Shown piece by piece: positions 28,687-38,905 of a stretch of DNA of 64,000 bases. Position 1 is the stretch's first letter; each line of letters begins with the position of its first letter. The stretch spans positions 372,001 to 436,000 of the forward strand of contig NZ_VUYQ01000001.1 of NCBI RefSeq assembly GCF_008711155.1, in the 5' to 3' direction. The notes below the pieces were generated by a model. It made no database searches. It had not been told where the DNA came from and saw only the letters and a program-made list of their open reading frames with translations. Source of the DNA: Dechloromonas sp. CZR5. Its GTDB lineage: Bacteria > Pseudomonadota > Gammaproteobacteria > Burkholderiales > Rhodocyclaceae. Both the position numbers and the translations under genes were made by a program.

Positions 28687-30600
28687 TCAATTCCTCGGGA
28701 TGGCCGGACCGGTGGCGCCATCGAAGCCGAGTTCGGGCAGGGTGGCGAGTTCTGCGGCGGTCTGGACGCCTTCGGCAATGACCGTCAGACCGATGTTGTG
28801 GGCGATGCTGCACAGTCCTTTGAGGAACGCCTGGTTGCCGCTCTGGCTGTCGATGGCGCGAATGAAACTGCCGTCGACCTTGAGGTAATCGAGGCCCATG
28901 CCGTGCAGGCGGCCGATTTCACTGAATTGGCGGCCGAAATGCTCGATGCCGAGGCGGCAGCCCAGCGGGCGCAGTGCGTCGCAGAAGACCTGGAAGGCAG
29001 CGAAGTGCTGGAAGGCGCCGATTTCGGAGACTTCAAGCCACAGGCGGGGGGCCAGCTCCTTGCGGCTGCCGATCAGGGCCAGCAGGCGGGCGCGGAAGGT
29101 GGTGTCGATGATCGACTCGCCTGAGAGATTGACGGCCACTGCCGGCGCGCCGGCGGCAATGCGTTCGAGGGCGAGGCGGGCGGCGGCGAGGTCGAGTTCG
29201 GTGGTCATCGCCAGACGCGACGCCATGGGCATGAAACTGCCGGCGGTCAGCCATTCGCCGTCGTCGCTGGCCTTCAGGCGCAGCGGGCATTCGAGATGGA
29301 GCAAATGGCCGCCGCTGCCGGCGACCGGGAATTCGATCAGGCGCAGGCGCTGGGACTGGATGGCGCCATCGAGCAGTTTCTTCCAGTCGGCATTCGAGGT
29401 GGCTTGTTGGTCGCTTTGGCTATCCGCCTGCTGCCAGGCCAGCCCGCTCTGGCTTTCGGCAGCGGCCAGCGCAGCATCGACGCGGGAGAGCAGGTTGCCG
29501 GCCGATTGGTCGTGCAGGTAGCTGCCGCTGGCGATATGGCCGATGCGTTCGCTGTCGATCAGTCCGGCAGCCGCCAGATCATTGAGCAGGCGCAGCAGTT
29601 TTTCGGCAAATGGCGAGGCATCCTGTATGCCGGGAACAATCAGGGCGAAATCGGCTCCATTGAGTCGGGCCGCTGCGGCATTCGGGCTTTCTCCGGCGAT
29701 GCCGGCGAGTGCCTGGCCGATGCGGCGCAGCAACTCGTCGGCCGTTTCGCGTCCGGCCCGTCGGTTGATGCCGGCCAGATCGGCCAGGCGCAACATGAGG
29801 AGCGTGCCGTGCGGGGCCGCGTCGTCGTCGCTCAGCGCCGAGGCGAGCTGGTTCATGAAATAGGCGCGGTTGGCGAGTCCGGTCAGCGGGTCGAGGTTGG
29901 CTTCGCGGCGTACCTGCTCAAGGCGGGCGGCCTCTTCGGCGAACATGGCTTTGAGCCGGTCGACCATGGTGTTCATGGCGCCGGCCACGCTCTTCAGTTC
30001 GGGAATTTCCGGCTCGGGCAAGCGGATGAAGCGGCGTTCGCTGATCGCTTGCGCCTGGCTGACGACGGCATCAAGCGGGCGCTTGATGCGGCGCAGCAAC
30101 TGCATGCCGAGCAGGCCCATGATGGCGCCGGCCAGGGTGAACCAGCCGAGCAGCTTGAAGGCGCCCTTCCACAACTCCTGGTAGGCGAAGTGGTTGTGGC
30201 TGACCAGTTCGATGGTGGCGAACTGGTTCCAGCCGTTGCTGATCTGGGCCTGGCCCGGCACCGAGGCGATGGGGAAGATGCGGACGAACCAGTCGGGTAC
30301 GCTGCCGGCGAGCGATGGGCTGGTCTTTTCGATCATCGTCTTGCCATTGGGGTCGGTCAGGCGGACGACGGCGTACTGGCCGCTGTCGAAGAGAGCGGCG
30401 ACCTGCAATTCGATGGTCACCGGATCCTTGTCGAGCTGCGAGATCGACAGGGCAAGCGAGGCGGCGTTGTCGTTGTTCTTGATCGCCAGCTGCTGTTCCA
30501 GATAGTGGCGGGCGGTCAGCATGCTGGCCAGGAAGCTGCCGGCAAAGGCGATGACGGTGCTGGCGATGACGGCAAGCCAGATTTGTCTGAATAGGGACAT
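28687..30600 (-). CDS. lapD: LapD-type c-di-GMP receptor with degenerate GGDEF and EAL domains
   Basis: 637 aa inner-membrane protein: helix 1 (residues 7-30), a periplasmic LapD/MoxY sensor domain (30-150), helix 2, HAMP (170-225), then GGDEF-like and EAL-like domains. The cyclase motif is changed to NGADF, and the EAL position reads LECPL, so both are inactive, as in LapD, where the EAL domain only binds c-di-GMP. When bound it sequesters LapG in the periplasm. It sits 12 bases downstream of lapG. Confidence 0.9.
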   Translation of the reverse strand: MSLFRQIWLAVIASTVIAFAGSFLASMLTARHYLEQQLAIKNNDNAASLALSISQLDKDPVTIELQVAALFDSGQYAVVRLTDPNGKTMIEKTSPSLAGSVPDWFVRIFPIASVPGQAQISNGWNQFATIELVSHNHFAYQELWKGAFKLLGWFTLAGAIMGLLGMQLLRRIKRPLDAVVSQAQAISERRFIRLPEPEIPELKSVAGAMNTMVDRLKAMFAEEAARLEQVRREANLDPLTGLANRAYFMNQLASALSDDDAAPHGTLLMLRLADLAGINRRAGRETADELLRRIGQALAGIAGESPNAAAARLNGADFALIVPGIQDASPFAEKLLRLLNDLAAAGLIDSERIGHIASGSYLHDQSAGNLLSRVDAALAAAESQSGLAWQQADSQSDQQATSNADWKKLLDGAIQSQRLRLIEFPVAGSGGHLLHLECPLRLKASDDGEWLTAGSFMPMASRLAMTTELDLAAARLALERIAAGAPAVAVNLSGESIIDTTFRARLLALIGSRKELAPRLWLEVSEIGAFQHFAAFQVFCDALRPLGCRLGIEHFGRQFSEIGRLHGMGLDYLKVDGSFIRAIDSQSGNQAFLKGLCSIAHNIGLTVIAEGVQTAAELATLPELGFDGATGPAIPRN

Positions 30601-30612
30601 CTTCGTTTTACC

Positions 30613-31287
30613 TCACTGGAAGCCTTCGGCGCGCGCCCGGGTCAGCAAGTCCTGCCAGCGGGACAGGTTGCTCTTGCTGGTCGTGTTGCCGGTGCCCATC
30701 CACAGGCCGGCGCCGTTGAAACTGAAAATCGGGAGAAGGTCACCGCGCTGCGAAGCGGGGACGAGGTTGGTGTTCAAGTTGTCGAGAATGATCGGGTCGG
30801 CCGTTGGCGTCGGGTAGTAGGCGAGCACCATGTGGGCGATCTGGATGGTCGTTCCCTGGCTGGTCTGCGCCGCCTTGACGTAGACCAGGCGCAACTTGTT
30901 GATCGGGATGCCCATTTCGAGCAAGGAGTAGTACTTGGCGATCGAGTAATCCTCGCAGTCGCCGCGGCCCTGGCCGATCAGCTCAAGAGGCGTGGCCCAG
31001 TAGTCGCTCTGGCCCCAGACCGACATGTCGTCGTCGAAGGCGATGCGGCGGTTGAAGAAATCGTTGACCCGCCTGAGCTTCTCCTTTTCGGAGAGCTTGT
31101 GTCCTTCACCGACGGTTTGCTGCCATTCGCGCAGCAGCGCGACCTGGCCTTGCCCAAACCGGCTGGTCAGGAGCTGCTGCAGATGGTCGAAGTCCCAGCC
31201 CAGCGCGGCCGGCAGGCCGCTCAGCCACAGGCTAAGGAGGGTGGCAGCGGCGACCAGCAGGCGGAGAACGGCGGTTCGGGCAGGCAA
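30613..31287 (-). CDS. lapG: LapG-type periplasmic cysteine protease
   Basis: 224 aa transglutaminase-like bacterial cysteine proteinase. A signal peptide (to about residue 30) precedes the catalytic triad Cys111 (GRGDCEDYSIAKY), His152 (IAHMVLAY) and Asp169 (IILDN). LapG cleaves the retention domain of large LapA-type adhesins when LapD releases it, causing biofilm dispersal. No LapA-like adhesin or its secretion genes are in this window. Confidence 0.92.
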   Translation of the reverse strand: MPARTAVLRLLVAAATLLSLWLSGLPAALGWDFDHLQQLLTSRFGQGQVALLREWQQTVGEGHKLSEKEKLRRVNDFFNRRIAFDDDMSVWGQSDYWATPLELIGQGRGDCEDYSIAKYYSLLEMGIPINKLRLVYVKAAQTSQGTTIQIAHMVLAYYPTPTADPIILDNLNTNLVPASQRGDLLPIFSFNGAGLWMGTGNTTSKSNLSRWQDLLTRARAEGFQ

Positions 31288-31437
31288 TGGCAGGCGTCAG
31301 GTCGTTGCGGGAGTGGGCGGGAAACGAAAGCGCGACAGCGGGGAGATCGAACACCTGGCGGATTATTACCCATGGGGGCGATAAGGGGGAGGCCGGATCG
31401 CGTTTCCGGCGGTGAGGCTCCGGCCGCCGGGGGGGGC

Positions 31438-32145
31438 TTAATTGCCGGCTTCGACGTCGGCGATGAAGACATAACCCTGGGAGCGCAGGGTCTTGATGAA
31501 GCTGCTGCCATCGGGCTGGTTGCCGAGCACGCGCCGGATCTGGCTGACATGCACGTCGATGATCCGGTCGTAGGGCATGTATTCCCGTTTCAGAACGCGC
31601 GACAGGTGTTCGCGGGAAAGCGTTTGGAAAGGGTGTTCGAGAAACGCCAGCAGCAGGGCGTATCCGGATACCCCCAGCGCTGCCGCCGCTTCGCCGGGGC
31701 GGGTCAGTTCCCGCGAAGCGGTATCCAGCGTCCATTCGCCAAAGTGCAGGCGGCGCAGATCGCTGCGCGAAACCGGCGCCGTGCGCTGGGTCCGGCGCAG
31801 CAGGCTGCGCACGCGGGCAAGCAGTTCGCGCATGTTGCACGGCTTGGGAAGGAAATCGTCGGCGCCGATCTCGATCCCGATGATGCGCTCGATTTCGTCC
31901 GAGCGCGTCGAGTGGATGAGGACGGGAATGTCCGAGGTCTGGCGCAACTGGCGCAGCAGCTCGAGGCCGTCGCAATCCGGCAGGCTGAGATCGAGGATGA
32001 TGACATCCGGTGCCTGATCCAGCAGCGGCCACATGGCGGCGCCGGTGGCCGCGTGGATACTCTCGATACCCGCTGTCGCCAGGGTCGCATTCAATACATG
32101 GCGGGTGCCGGGATCATCTTCAACGATAAGCGCAGTCTGGCGCAT
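31438..32145 (-). CDS. OmpR-family response regulator
   Basis: 235 aa. Receiver domain with acidic pair Glu9-Asp10-Asp11, phospho-Asp52 (ILDLSLPDCDG), Thr/Ser switch region (HSTRS) and Lys in LPKPC. The C-terminal winged helix (residues 140-232) has the SFIKTLRSQGYVF wing. ATG 32145 is chosen. It is upstream of lapG on the same strand with a 150-base gap, and divergent from an Hpt-kinase cluster that may feed it phosphate. Confidence 0.9.
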   Translation of the reverse strand: MRQTALIVEDDPGTRHVLNATLATAGIESIHAATGAAMWPLLDQAPDVIILDLSLPDCDGLELLRQLRQTSDIPVLIHSTRSDEIERIIGIEIGADDFLPKPCNMRELLARVRSLLRRTQRTAPVSRSDLRRLHFGEWTLDTASRELTRPGEAAAALGVSGYALLLAFLEHPFQTLSREHLSRVLKREYMPYDRIIDVHVSQIRRVLGNQPDGSSFIKTLRSQGYVFIADVEAGN

Positions 32146-32296
32146 GATTGTTTTATTGCCATCCAGAAAGAAGGGATTGTAATCGAAGGTAAACAAAAGG
32201 ATGGGGTTTGCGATTCGTTAACACGGATACGGAATACGGAGCGAGAATACGGGCCTGCCTCGTATTGAAAATGAATTTGGAATTTTTTTGGAGTCC

Positions 32297-32683
32297 ATGG
32301 TGGTTCCCGATTCTCTTGATGGGTTTGACGTCTCCGCGGCGGTTGGCCGCATGCTGAATCAGCCGACGCTGTGGTGGCAGGCCGTCGGACTGTTCGTCGC
32401 GCATTTTGCCGACTGGGAGGCGGCTTGGCGAGACAGTATCGGCGACGACCCGCTTGAGCGGAAACAGGTTCATGCCCTGCGCAGCGCGGCAGCCAATGTC
32501 GGCGCACATGAAATCGCGGCCAGCGCCGGGGTGCTTGAAGCATGCTTGCTGGCGCGTCTGGCCGGCGGTACGGACGGCATTCCCGAGGCCATGCGCGCGC
32601 GCCTGCTGACAGATTTTCGCCATGCCTGGCAGGTGGCCGCAGATGCCCTGGAGAGAAGCCAGCCAGAGGGTATGCCACGATGA
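32297..32683 (+). CDS. Stand-alone Hpt phosphotransfer protein
   Basis: 128 aa helical protein with the Hpt signature H-x-L-R-S-x-A-x-x-x-G-A, phospho-His59. No other domain. ATG 32297. Its stop is overlapped by the start of the hybrid kinase (ATGA), so the two are made together. It probably relays phosphate between the kinase's receiver and a response regulator. Confidence 0.8.
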   Translation: MVVPDSLDGFDVSAAVGRMLNQPTLWWQAVGLFVAHFADWEAAWRDSIGDDPLERKQVHALRSAAANVGAHEIAASAGVLEACLLARLAGGTDGIPEAMRARLLTDFRHAWQVAADALERSQPEGMPR

Positions 32684-35055
32684 GCGGGCAGACTTCGGTT
32701 TCGCTGCGTACCAGGCTGGCGCGGATCAATTTCGTCGTTCTGACGCTGGCCGTCCTGCTGCTCACGGTTTTCGTCGCCTTTACCTCGGCCTGGATGAGTA
32801 TCAAGGGGCGGGTGGACGAGGTTTATCAGCGCATTGAACTCTTGCGCGAAGGCACGCCCCCGGTCTTGCGCATTGCCGACGAATCGGCCGCCGCCGGTCT
32901 GTTGGCGGCATGGCGGACCATGCCCTATCTGGAACAGGTCGGCGTGTTTCGCGGGGACGGCTCGCTGCTTGCCCGCGATGGCCGTGATGACGAGTATCCG
33001 CCGGATTTTCTGAGCGATCCTGTCGCCGGTCATCACTATTCCTGGCGGCGTATCGATTTCCTGACCCCGGTCGAGGTGGGCGACCATCCCAAGGGCTGGT
33101 TGCGGGTGTCCGTCGATCTGAGGCAACTGTACCGGCAATTGCTCGGCTATCTCGGGTTGATACTGATCGAGATGCTCGCTGCACTGGCGATTGCCCAGCA
33201 TCTGCAGTCCCGGCTGGTTGGCCGGCTCGTCGAGCCGTTGCAGGAACTGACCGGGCATATGGCCGATGTCTCGGTGGGCCGGCTCGATGCGCGTGCAGCC
33301 GATAGTCCGGTGACCGAAATCGGACAGCTGGTGAACGGATTCAACCAGATGCTCGAGCAGATTCGCGAACGGGATCATTGGCTGTCGGCGCATCTGGGCA
33401 ACCTGGAGCAGATCGTCGAGCAGCGCACACGCGAACTGCGTCTGGCCAAGGAGGCTGCCGAGGCGGGTAGTCTGGCGAAAAGCGAGTTCCTGGCGACGAT
33501 GAGCCACGAGATCCGGACGCCGATGAATGGCGTGCTGGGGATGACCGAATTGCTGCTCAATACGGAATTGACCGCCAGCCAGCGTCAGTTCGTGGAGGCC
33601 GTGGCGCACTCGGGTCAGCATCTGCTGGGGATCATCAACGACATTCTCGACTTTTCCAAGATTGAAGCCGGCAAGCTGGAACTCGATTGCGCCGATTTCG
33701 ACCTGCAGGCCATGCTGGCGGAGTTGCAGGAAATCTTTGCGCAATCAGCCGGGCGCAAGGGGCTGGAATTGCTGTCCGATCTGCCGCCCGGGGGCAGTCT
33801 GGTGGTGCGCGGCGATGCGCTGCGTCTGCGTCAGGTGGTGACCAACCTGCTGGGCAACGCCATCAAGTTCACCGAGCGCGGCGAAGTCCTACTGCGTCTC
33901 CAGGCAAGCGAGAGCGAGGCTGACCAGCTGGCGCTGGTGCTGACGGTCAAGGACACCGGACCCGGCATACCGCTCAACGCCCAGAAACGGATATTCGAGC
34001 ACTTCCAGCAAGCCGACGGCTCCACCACTCGCAAGTACGGCGGTACCGGGCTGGGGCTGGCGATCTGCCGGCGGCTGGTGGAGATGATGGGCGGGACGAT
34101 CGAAGTCGATAGCGTTCCCGACCACGGGGCGTCATTCGTCGTCCGGCTCACCCTGCCCGGAGGCACCTTGCCGATCCCGACCGAACGACCTGTGCGGCAC
34201 CGCGAGGCGCAGGTGGCGGATGGCACGAATGCGGAGGCTTCCGTGAAGCTACGGGGACGCGTACTGATCGCCGAGGATAACGAGAGCAATCTGATCGTGG
34301 CACGCGCCCAGTTGCTGCGCCTCGGGCTCGAGGTGGTTGTCGCGGACGACGGGCAGCGGGCGCTCGATATCCTGGCCCAGGAGAGGGTGGATGCGGTGCT
34401 CATGGATTGCCAGATGCCGGTGCTCGATGGTTATGCGGCGACCGAAATCCTGCGCCAGCGCGAAGCCGGTACCGGAAAACGCCTTCCGGTCATTGCCCTG
34501 ACGGCCAACGCCATGCGCGGCGATCGCGAGCGCTGCCAGGCGGCGGGGATGGACGACTATCTGGCCAAGCCTTATAGCGGTGAGGCGCTGCAAGCCATCC
34601 TGGCGCGCTGGCTGCCTGTCGAACGGCGGCGCGCGGCCAAGGGCGAGCAGATACCGCCATTCGGCGCGGGGCGCAAGGAGCAGCGCTTGTCGGAGGAGCC
34701 GGCAATCGATCGGGCGGCCTTCGAGAAAATCCGGGCGCTGTCGCCCAATGGCGGAGACGAACTGGTGATCCAGGTCGTGCAGGCCTACCTCAAGGCGGCC
34801 GAACGTGAGCTTGCCAAGCTGGAGCAGGGCCTCGCCGATGTCGACGCCACGCTGCTGGCCAAGGCCGCGCATGCGCTGAAATCGAGCAGCTTCAATGTTG
34901 GGGCGGCGCGTTTGGCGACGTGCTGCAAGGCGCTCGAAGAGGCCGCGCGGGAGGGACGCTGGAACGAAATCCCGGTCGCTGCCGAGGCGGCCCGTGCCGC
35001 ATGGCGGCGTGCCGAGGTCGCACTGGGCGCCTTGTTGACGGAGCTGGGCAAATGA
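32680..35055 (+). CDS. Hybrid sensor histidine kinase with receiver and Hpt domains
   Basis: 791 aa: membrane helix 1 (residues 15-38), periplasmic sensor (40-150), helix 2 (154-174), HAMP (178-235), HisKA with phospho-His276 (SHEIRTPMN), HATPase with N box (NLLGNAIKF), DTGPGI and GTGLGL, receiver with Asp576 (VLMDCQMP), and a C-terminal Hpt with His731 ([12 protein letters not shown]). It is a full BarA/ArcB-type phosphorelay in one protein, yet a second Hpt is encoded just upstream. Confidence 0.93.
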   Translation: MSGQTSVSLRTRLARINFVVLTLAVLLLTVFVAFTSAWMSIKGRVDEVYQRIELLREGTPPVLRIADESAAAGLLAAWRTMPYLEQVGVFRGDGSLLARDGRDDEYPPDFLSDPVAGHHYSWRRIDFLTPVEVGDHPKGWLRVSVDLRQLYRQLLGYLGLILIEMLAALAIAQHLQSRLVGRLVEPLQELTGHMADVSVGRLDARAADSPVTEIGQLVNGFNQMLEQIRERDHWLSAHLGNLEQIVEQRTRELRLAKEAAEAGSLAKSEFLATMSHEIRTPMNGVLGMTELLLNTELTASQRQFVEAVAHSGQHLLGIINDILDFSKIEAGKLELDCADFDLQAMLAELQEIFAQSAGRKGLELLSDLPPGGSLVVRGDALRLRQVVTNLLGNAIKFTERGEVLLRLQASESEADQLALVLTVKDTGPGIPLNAQKRIFEHFQQADGSTTRKYGGTGLGLAICRRLVEMMGGTIEVDSVPDHGASFVVRLTLPGGTLPIPTERPVRHREAQVADGTNAEASVKLRGRVLIAEDNESNLIVARAQLLRLGLEVVVADDGQRALDILAQERVDAVLMDCQMPVLDGYAATEILRQREAGTGKRLPVIALTANAMRGDRERCQAAGMDDYLAKPYSGEALQAILARWLPVERRRAAKGEQIPPFGAGRKEQRLSEEPAIDRAAFEKIRALSPNGGDELVIQVVQAYLKAAERELAKLEQGLADVDATLLAKAAHALKSSSFNVGAARLATCCKALEEAAREGRWNEIPVAAEAARAAWRRAEVALGALLTELGK

Positions 35056-35432
35056 GTCGTCCGCCCTGGCGCATCCTCGTTGCCGACGACGACCCGACAG
35101 CCGTGCTGCTGTTTCGGGCCGCGCTTGCCGGGGGCGATTTTCTGATCGAGGTGGCGGGCGATGGTGACGATGCACTGGCGATGTTTCGCCAGAGCGCCTT
35201 CGATGCCGCCTTGCTCGACGTCGAGATGCCGGGGCTGGATGGCACCGAGGTCTGTGCGGCCATCCGGCAGAGCCACGGTCCGGCGTTTCCGGTTTTCCTG
35301 ATTACCGGGCGGGGAGGCGATGCTTTCTTGCATCGCGTTCGTTCCCTGGCGGCCCGCCATGTGGAGAAACCCGTCGATTGGGCCGCACTGCCCGGAATGT
35401 TGCGCGAGGCGCTCGGCGAACCACCCGGCTGA
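35052..35432 (+). CDS. Single-domain response regulator
   Basis: 126 aa CheY-like receiver: acidic triplet 12-14, phospho-Asp56 ([11 protein letters not shown]), Thr85 (LITGR) and Lys106 (HVEKPV). There is no output domain. ATG overlaps the kinase stop, so Hpt, kinase and receiver are translationally coupled. It may act as a phosphate sink or bind a protein partner. Confidence 0.88.
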   Translation: MSRPPWRILVADDDPTAVLLFRAALAGGDFLIEVAGDGDDALAMFRQSAFDAALLDVEMPGLDGTEVCAAIRQSHGPAFPVFLITGRGGDAFLHRVRSLAARHVEKPVDWAALPGMLREALGEPPG

Positions 35433-35556
35433 GCCGCCGTTCTCGTCTTGCTCGCATCCGACCCGGGCCCTGCCGTGCTCCTGCTCCGGGCTTATGGCAG
35501 AATCGGGGGAAAATGGCCGCAAGGCTGCGTACTGTCGGTACGGACAAGGGGGGAAC

Positions 35557-36054
35557 ATGAATTTTCAGACCGCGACACGGAGCCTGCTCTGCGGGCTGTT
35601 GATGGGGGTGCTGGGCGCGATTTCGGGGGCGAAAGCTCAGGAAGTGCGTGCCTTGAGCAAGGGGCAGGTGCTGTATCTCCCCGTCTATTCACACATGCTG
35701 TATGGCAACCTGGGGAAAAGCGGCAAGGCCTCGACGGTGCTCCTGTCGACCCTGGTCAGCATCCGCAATACCGATCCGCGGCGGCCGCTGCGGATTCTGT
35801 CGGCGAAGTATTTCGATACCCAGGGCAAGTTGCTGGGGGAACGCGTGCCGAACGGGGCCGTTATCCCGCCGCTCGGCACGCTGGAGTTGTTCGTCGAACT
35901 GAATGATGCCTCGGGCGGCTCCGGGGCGAATTTCATCATCAAATGGGACGCTGACCAGCCGGTCAATCCGCCGCTGATCGAGGCCTTGCATGCCAACATG
36001 GACGGCGGCAAGGCCGTCATCTTCATGACGCAGTCGGTGCCTATCGCGGAATGA
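35557..36054 (+). CDS. DUF3124 exported protein
   Basis: 165 aa with a signal peptide (to about residue 27, AKAQ). The rest resembles the DUF3124 family: VYLPVYSH near residue 43, [13 protein letters not shown], and [10 protein letters not shown]. Function unknown. Strong AAGGGGGG ribosome site. Its stop overlaps the start of the potassium-channel gene by 4 bases, suggesting the two are used together. Confidence 0.75.
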   Translation: MNFQTATRSLLCGLLMGVLGAISGAKAQEVRALSKGQVLYLPVYSHMLYGNLGKSGKASTVLLSTLVSIRNTDPRRPLRILSAKYFDTQGKLLGERVPNGAVIPPLGTLELFVELNDASGGSGANFIIKWDADQPVNPPLIEALHANMDGGKAVIFMTQSVPIAE

Positions 36055-37109
36055 GCAAAAGCGGTGGTGTGACCACGATAGGCACCATGCAGGCTGGCTA
36101 CATCCTGCGGCTGCTCTATCTCGCCATCGGTGCGCTGGTGTTCGTGCACCTGTTCGGCACGATCGGCTACATGGTGCTGACCGAGCACAAATACTCGTGG
36201 TTCGACTGCTTCTACATGACCTTCATCACCGTCGCCACCATCGGCTTCGGCGAGATCATCGACATGTCGAGCAACCAGCCGGCGCGCATGCTGACCGTGG
36301 TGATCGGCATCCTCGGTGCCGGCAATCTGTCTCTGCTCTTTTCGGTCGTTACCGTCGCCCTGCTCGAAACCGACCTCAATGGAACCCTGCGGAGAAAACG
36401 CATGGAAAAAGCAATCAAAAAACTCAAAGGCCACTTCATCCTGTGCGGCTACGGCCGCGTCGGGCGCAACATCGCGCACGAACTGGAGGCGACCAACCGG
36501 CACTTCGTGGGTATCGACGAGGATTTGCAGCGGCTGGAAGACTACAAGGAAAGAAATCCCGGGTTCCTCTACCTGCATGGCGATGCCAGCGACGACGATG
36601 TCCTGCTGGCCGCCGACCTGGCGGATGCCCGCGGGCTGTTTGCCGTCACCGGCGACGATTCGCGCAATCTGATGATCGTCATCACCGCCAAGCAGTTGAA
36701 GCCGGAATTGCGTGTCGTTGCCCGCTGCACCGAGCAACGCAACATCGAAAAGATGCGCAAGGCCGGGGCCGACGCCATCGTTTCGCCCGACTTTACCGGC
36801 GGCATGCGTATCGCGTCGGCGATGATCCGTCCGCATGTGGTGTCCTTTCTCGACGAAATGCTGAAGTCGGAGAAGAATCTGCGTGTCGAGGAGGTGGCGG
36901 TGCCGGCCGGGTTCATTCCCAAACCCCTGGGTTCGCTGAAGCTGCGCAGCGCCAATTACGTGTTGCTCGCCGTGCGGGAGCGCAACGGCGGGTGGCAATT
37001 CAATCCGGACAAGAATTTCCTGCTCAAACCCGGATTCACCTTGATCGCGATGGCCAGCCCGGTCGGGCGCATCGAGATCGAACAGCTCTTGATCGAAACG
37101 GCCTCGTAA
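36051..37109 (+). CDS. Ligand-gated K+ channel-like protein with RCK (TrkA-N/TrkA-C) domains
   Basis: 352 aa. Two membrane helices flank a pore loop with filter TVATIGFGE (residues about 60-68), followed by a Rossmann RCK domain ([13 protein letters not shown], about 134) and a TrkA-C domain (about 255-345). The filter GFG in place of GYG is a tolerated variant of K+ channels. It is MthK/Kch-like. Coupled to the DUF3124 gene. Confidence 0.88.
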   Translation: MSKSGGVTTIGTMQAGYILRLLYLAIGALVFVHLFGTIGYMVLTEHKYSWFDCFYMTFITVATIGFGEIIDMSSNQPARMLTVVIGILGAGNLSLLFSVVTVALLETDLNGTLRRKRMEKAIKKLKGHFILCGYGRVGRNIAHELEATNRHFVGIDEDLQRLEDYKERNPGFLYLHGDASDDDVLLAADLADARGLFAVTGDDSRNLMIVITAKQLKPELRVVARCTEQRNIEKMRKAGADAIVSPDFTGGMRIASAMIRPHVVSFLDEMLKSEKNLRVEEVAVPAGFIPKPLGSLKLRSANYVLLAVRERNGGWQFNPDKNFLLKPGFTLIAMASPVGRIEIEQLLIETAS

Positions 37110-37161
37110 CCGTATTTTATCCATCGCTGCATTTGCAGCATCTATCTGTGAGGGAAGAAGC

Positions 37162-37464
37162 ATGACCAAAGCGCTGTTGTTCATCCTGGCCGGAATCGCC
37201 GCTAGCGGTGCCGCGCAGGCCTCCGAGGAACTGGCCAAGGCCAAGAATTGCCTGACGTGCCACGCGGCCGACAAGAAGATCGTCGGACCGTCCTACAAGG
37301 ACATCGTCGCCAAGCGCGCCGGCGAAAAGGGCGCCGAGGCGTCGCTGGCCCAGAAGATCAAGGCCGGGAGCAAGAACGAGTGGGGCACTGTTCCCATGCC
37401 GCCCAATAATGTGAGCGATGCAGAGGCCGCCACGCTGGCTAAATGGGTCCTGGGTCACAAGTAA
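37162..37464 (+). CDS. Class I c-type cytochrome (c551/c5-like)
   Basis: 100 aa: signal peptide (cleavage about residue 20, AQA), heme motif Cys30-L-T-Cys33-His34, and the distal Met ligand in VPMPPNNVS. A small soluble periplasmic electron carrier like cytochrome c-551/c-552. No oxidase or nitrite reductase adjoins it, so its partner is unknown. Confidence 0.9.
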   Translation: MTKALLFILAGIAASGAAQASEELAKAKNCLTCHAADKKIVGPSYKDIVAKRAGEKGAEASLAQKIKAGSKNEWGTVPMPPNNVSDAEAATLAKWVLGHK

Positions 37465-37532
37465 GCACTGCCCGGCGGCCGGGTGCCCGCCAATGACCGC
37501 ACCCATAAAAACAATATTCCCTGAGAGAGAAG

Positions 37533-38816
37533 ATGCTGAACCTGACCCCCGCGCAAATGCGCCGCCGCTGGCTGGCTCTGGGCATTGTAGCCCTGGCCTA
37601 TGTGCTGTCCTTCTTCCAGCGTTTCGCGCCGGCAGGCATCGCCAATGACCTGGCGGCCGCTTTCCAGACTTCGGCGGCCTCGCTCGGCGTACTGGCAGCC
37701 ACCTATTTTTATGTTTATACCGTCATGCAGGTGCCGACCGGCATGCTGGCCGATACCCTGGGGCCGCGGCGCATCCTGGTGCTGGGCGGGGTGGTTGGCG
37801 GGGTCGGCAGTTTCCTGTTCGGGTTTGCGCCGTCGCTCGACGTCGCCCTGTTCGGTCGCACCCTGATCGGCCTCGGGGTGTCGGTGACCTTCATCGCCAT
37901 GCTCAAGCTGATCGCCGTCTGGTTCGAGGAGAACCGGTTTGCCACCATGGTCGGTATCTGCATGCTGATCGGCAACCTGGGTTCCGTGCTGGCGGGGGCA
38001 CCGCTCTCGGCCGTGGCGCAGGCGACGGGCTGGCGCGGCGTGTTCATCGGTGTCGGGGCGCTTTCCCTGGTGCTGGCCGCGCTGTGCTGGCTGATCGTCC
38101 GCGACCGGCCGGAGCAGCCGGATGGTGTGCCGGGTGTGGCTCCCCGGTTCGACCGTACCGTCTTGTTCAATAGCCTGTTTTCGGTCGTGCGCAATCGCGC
38201 GACGTGGCCGGCCATCCTGGTCAATACCGGAACCTGCGGCGCCTTCTTCACCTTTGCCGGTTTGTGGACCGTTCCTTACCTGATGCAGGTGCACGACATG
38301 GCGCGTCCGGTGGCGGCCTCGCACCTGTCGCTGTGGTTCGGCGGCTTTGCCGTCGGTTGCCTGTTGCTGGGCACGCTGTCGGATCGTCTGGGGCGGAGAA
38401 AGCCGGTCATCATTGTCGCCAGCCATGTTTATGCGGCGGTCTGGTTGTGGCTGCTGTCCGGGATTCGTCTGCCGATCGAGTTCTCCTACGCCATGTTTGG
38501 CTTGCTGGGTGTGGCGACGGCCGGCTTCTCCCTGACCTGGGCTTGTGCCAAGGAGGTCAATCCGCCCATGCTGTCGGGGATGTCGACCAGCGTGACGAAC
38601 ATGGGCAGCTTTCTGGCCGCCGCCTTGTGTCAGCCCCTGGTCGGTTGGGTGATGGACCTCGGCTGGCAGGGTGAGATGATGGCGGGTGTCCGTGTCTACG
38701 ATCTCGCGGCATGGCGCGGCGGATTGGGGGTGGCCGTTGTCCTGGCCCTGGCCGGTGCGTTGTGCAGCTGGTGGATTGTCGAGACGCGCTGCCGCAATAT
38801 CTGGAAGCCGGCTTGA
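37533..38816 (+). CDS. MFS transporter
   Basis: 427 aa with 12 predicted helices and the MFS loop motif GMLADTLGPRR after helix 2 plus LGTLSDRLGRRKP in the second half. The N-terminus RRRWLALGIVALAYVLSFFQRFAP is like the sugar-phosphate/organic-anion group. Substrate unknown. Confidence 0.85.
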   Translation: MLNLTPAQMRRRWLALGIVALAYVLSFFQRFAPAGIANDLAAAFQTSAASLGVLAATYFYVYTVMQVPTGMLADTLGPRRILVLGGVVGGVGSFLFGFAPSLDVALFGRTLIGLGVSVTFIAMLKLIAVWFEENRFATMVGICMLIGNLGSVLAGAPLSAVAQATGWRGVFIGVGALSLVLAALCWLIVRDRPEQPDGVPGVAPRFDRTVLFNSLFSVVRNRATWPAILVNTGTCGAFFTFAGLWTVPYLMQVHDMARPVAASHLSLWFGGFAVGCLLLGTLSDRLGRRKPVIIVASHVYAAVWLWLLSGIRLPIEFSYAMFGLLGVATAGFSLTWACAKEVNPPMLSGMSTSVTNMGSFLAAALCQPLVGWVMDLGWQGEMMAGVRVYDLAAWRGGLGVAVVLALAGALCSWWIVETRCRNIWKPA

Positions 38817-38905
38817 TTCGATCGGGCTGAAAACCCAAGACAAATCAACGCCCTTGGGGCGTATCGGCTTGCATTGCCATCATGAATTAGAGTATTCTTA
38901 TATTC

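Noticed and set aside
29296..30594. Long open frame on the + strand opposite lapD
   Set aside because: It mirrors lapD in antisense, has low-complexity Gly/Ala/Gln composition and no domain; lapD on the other strand is clear.
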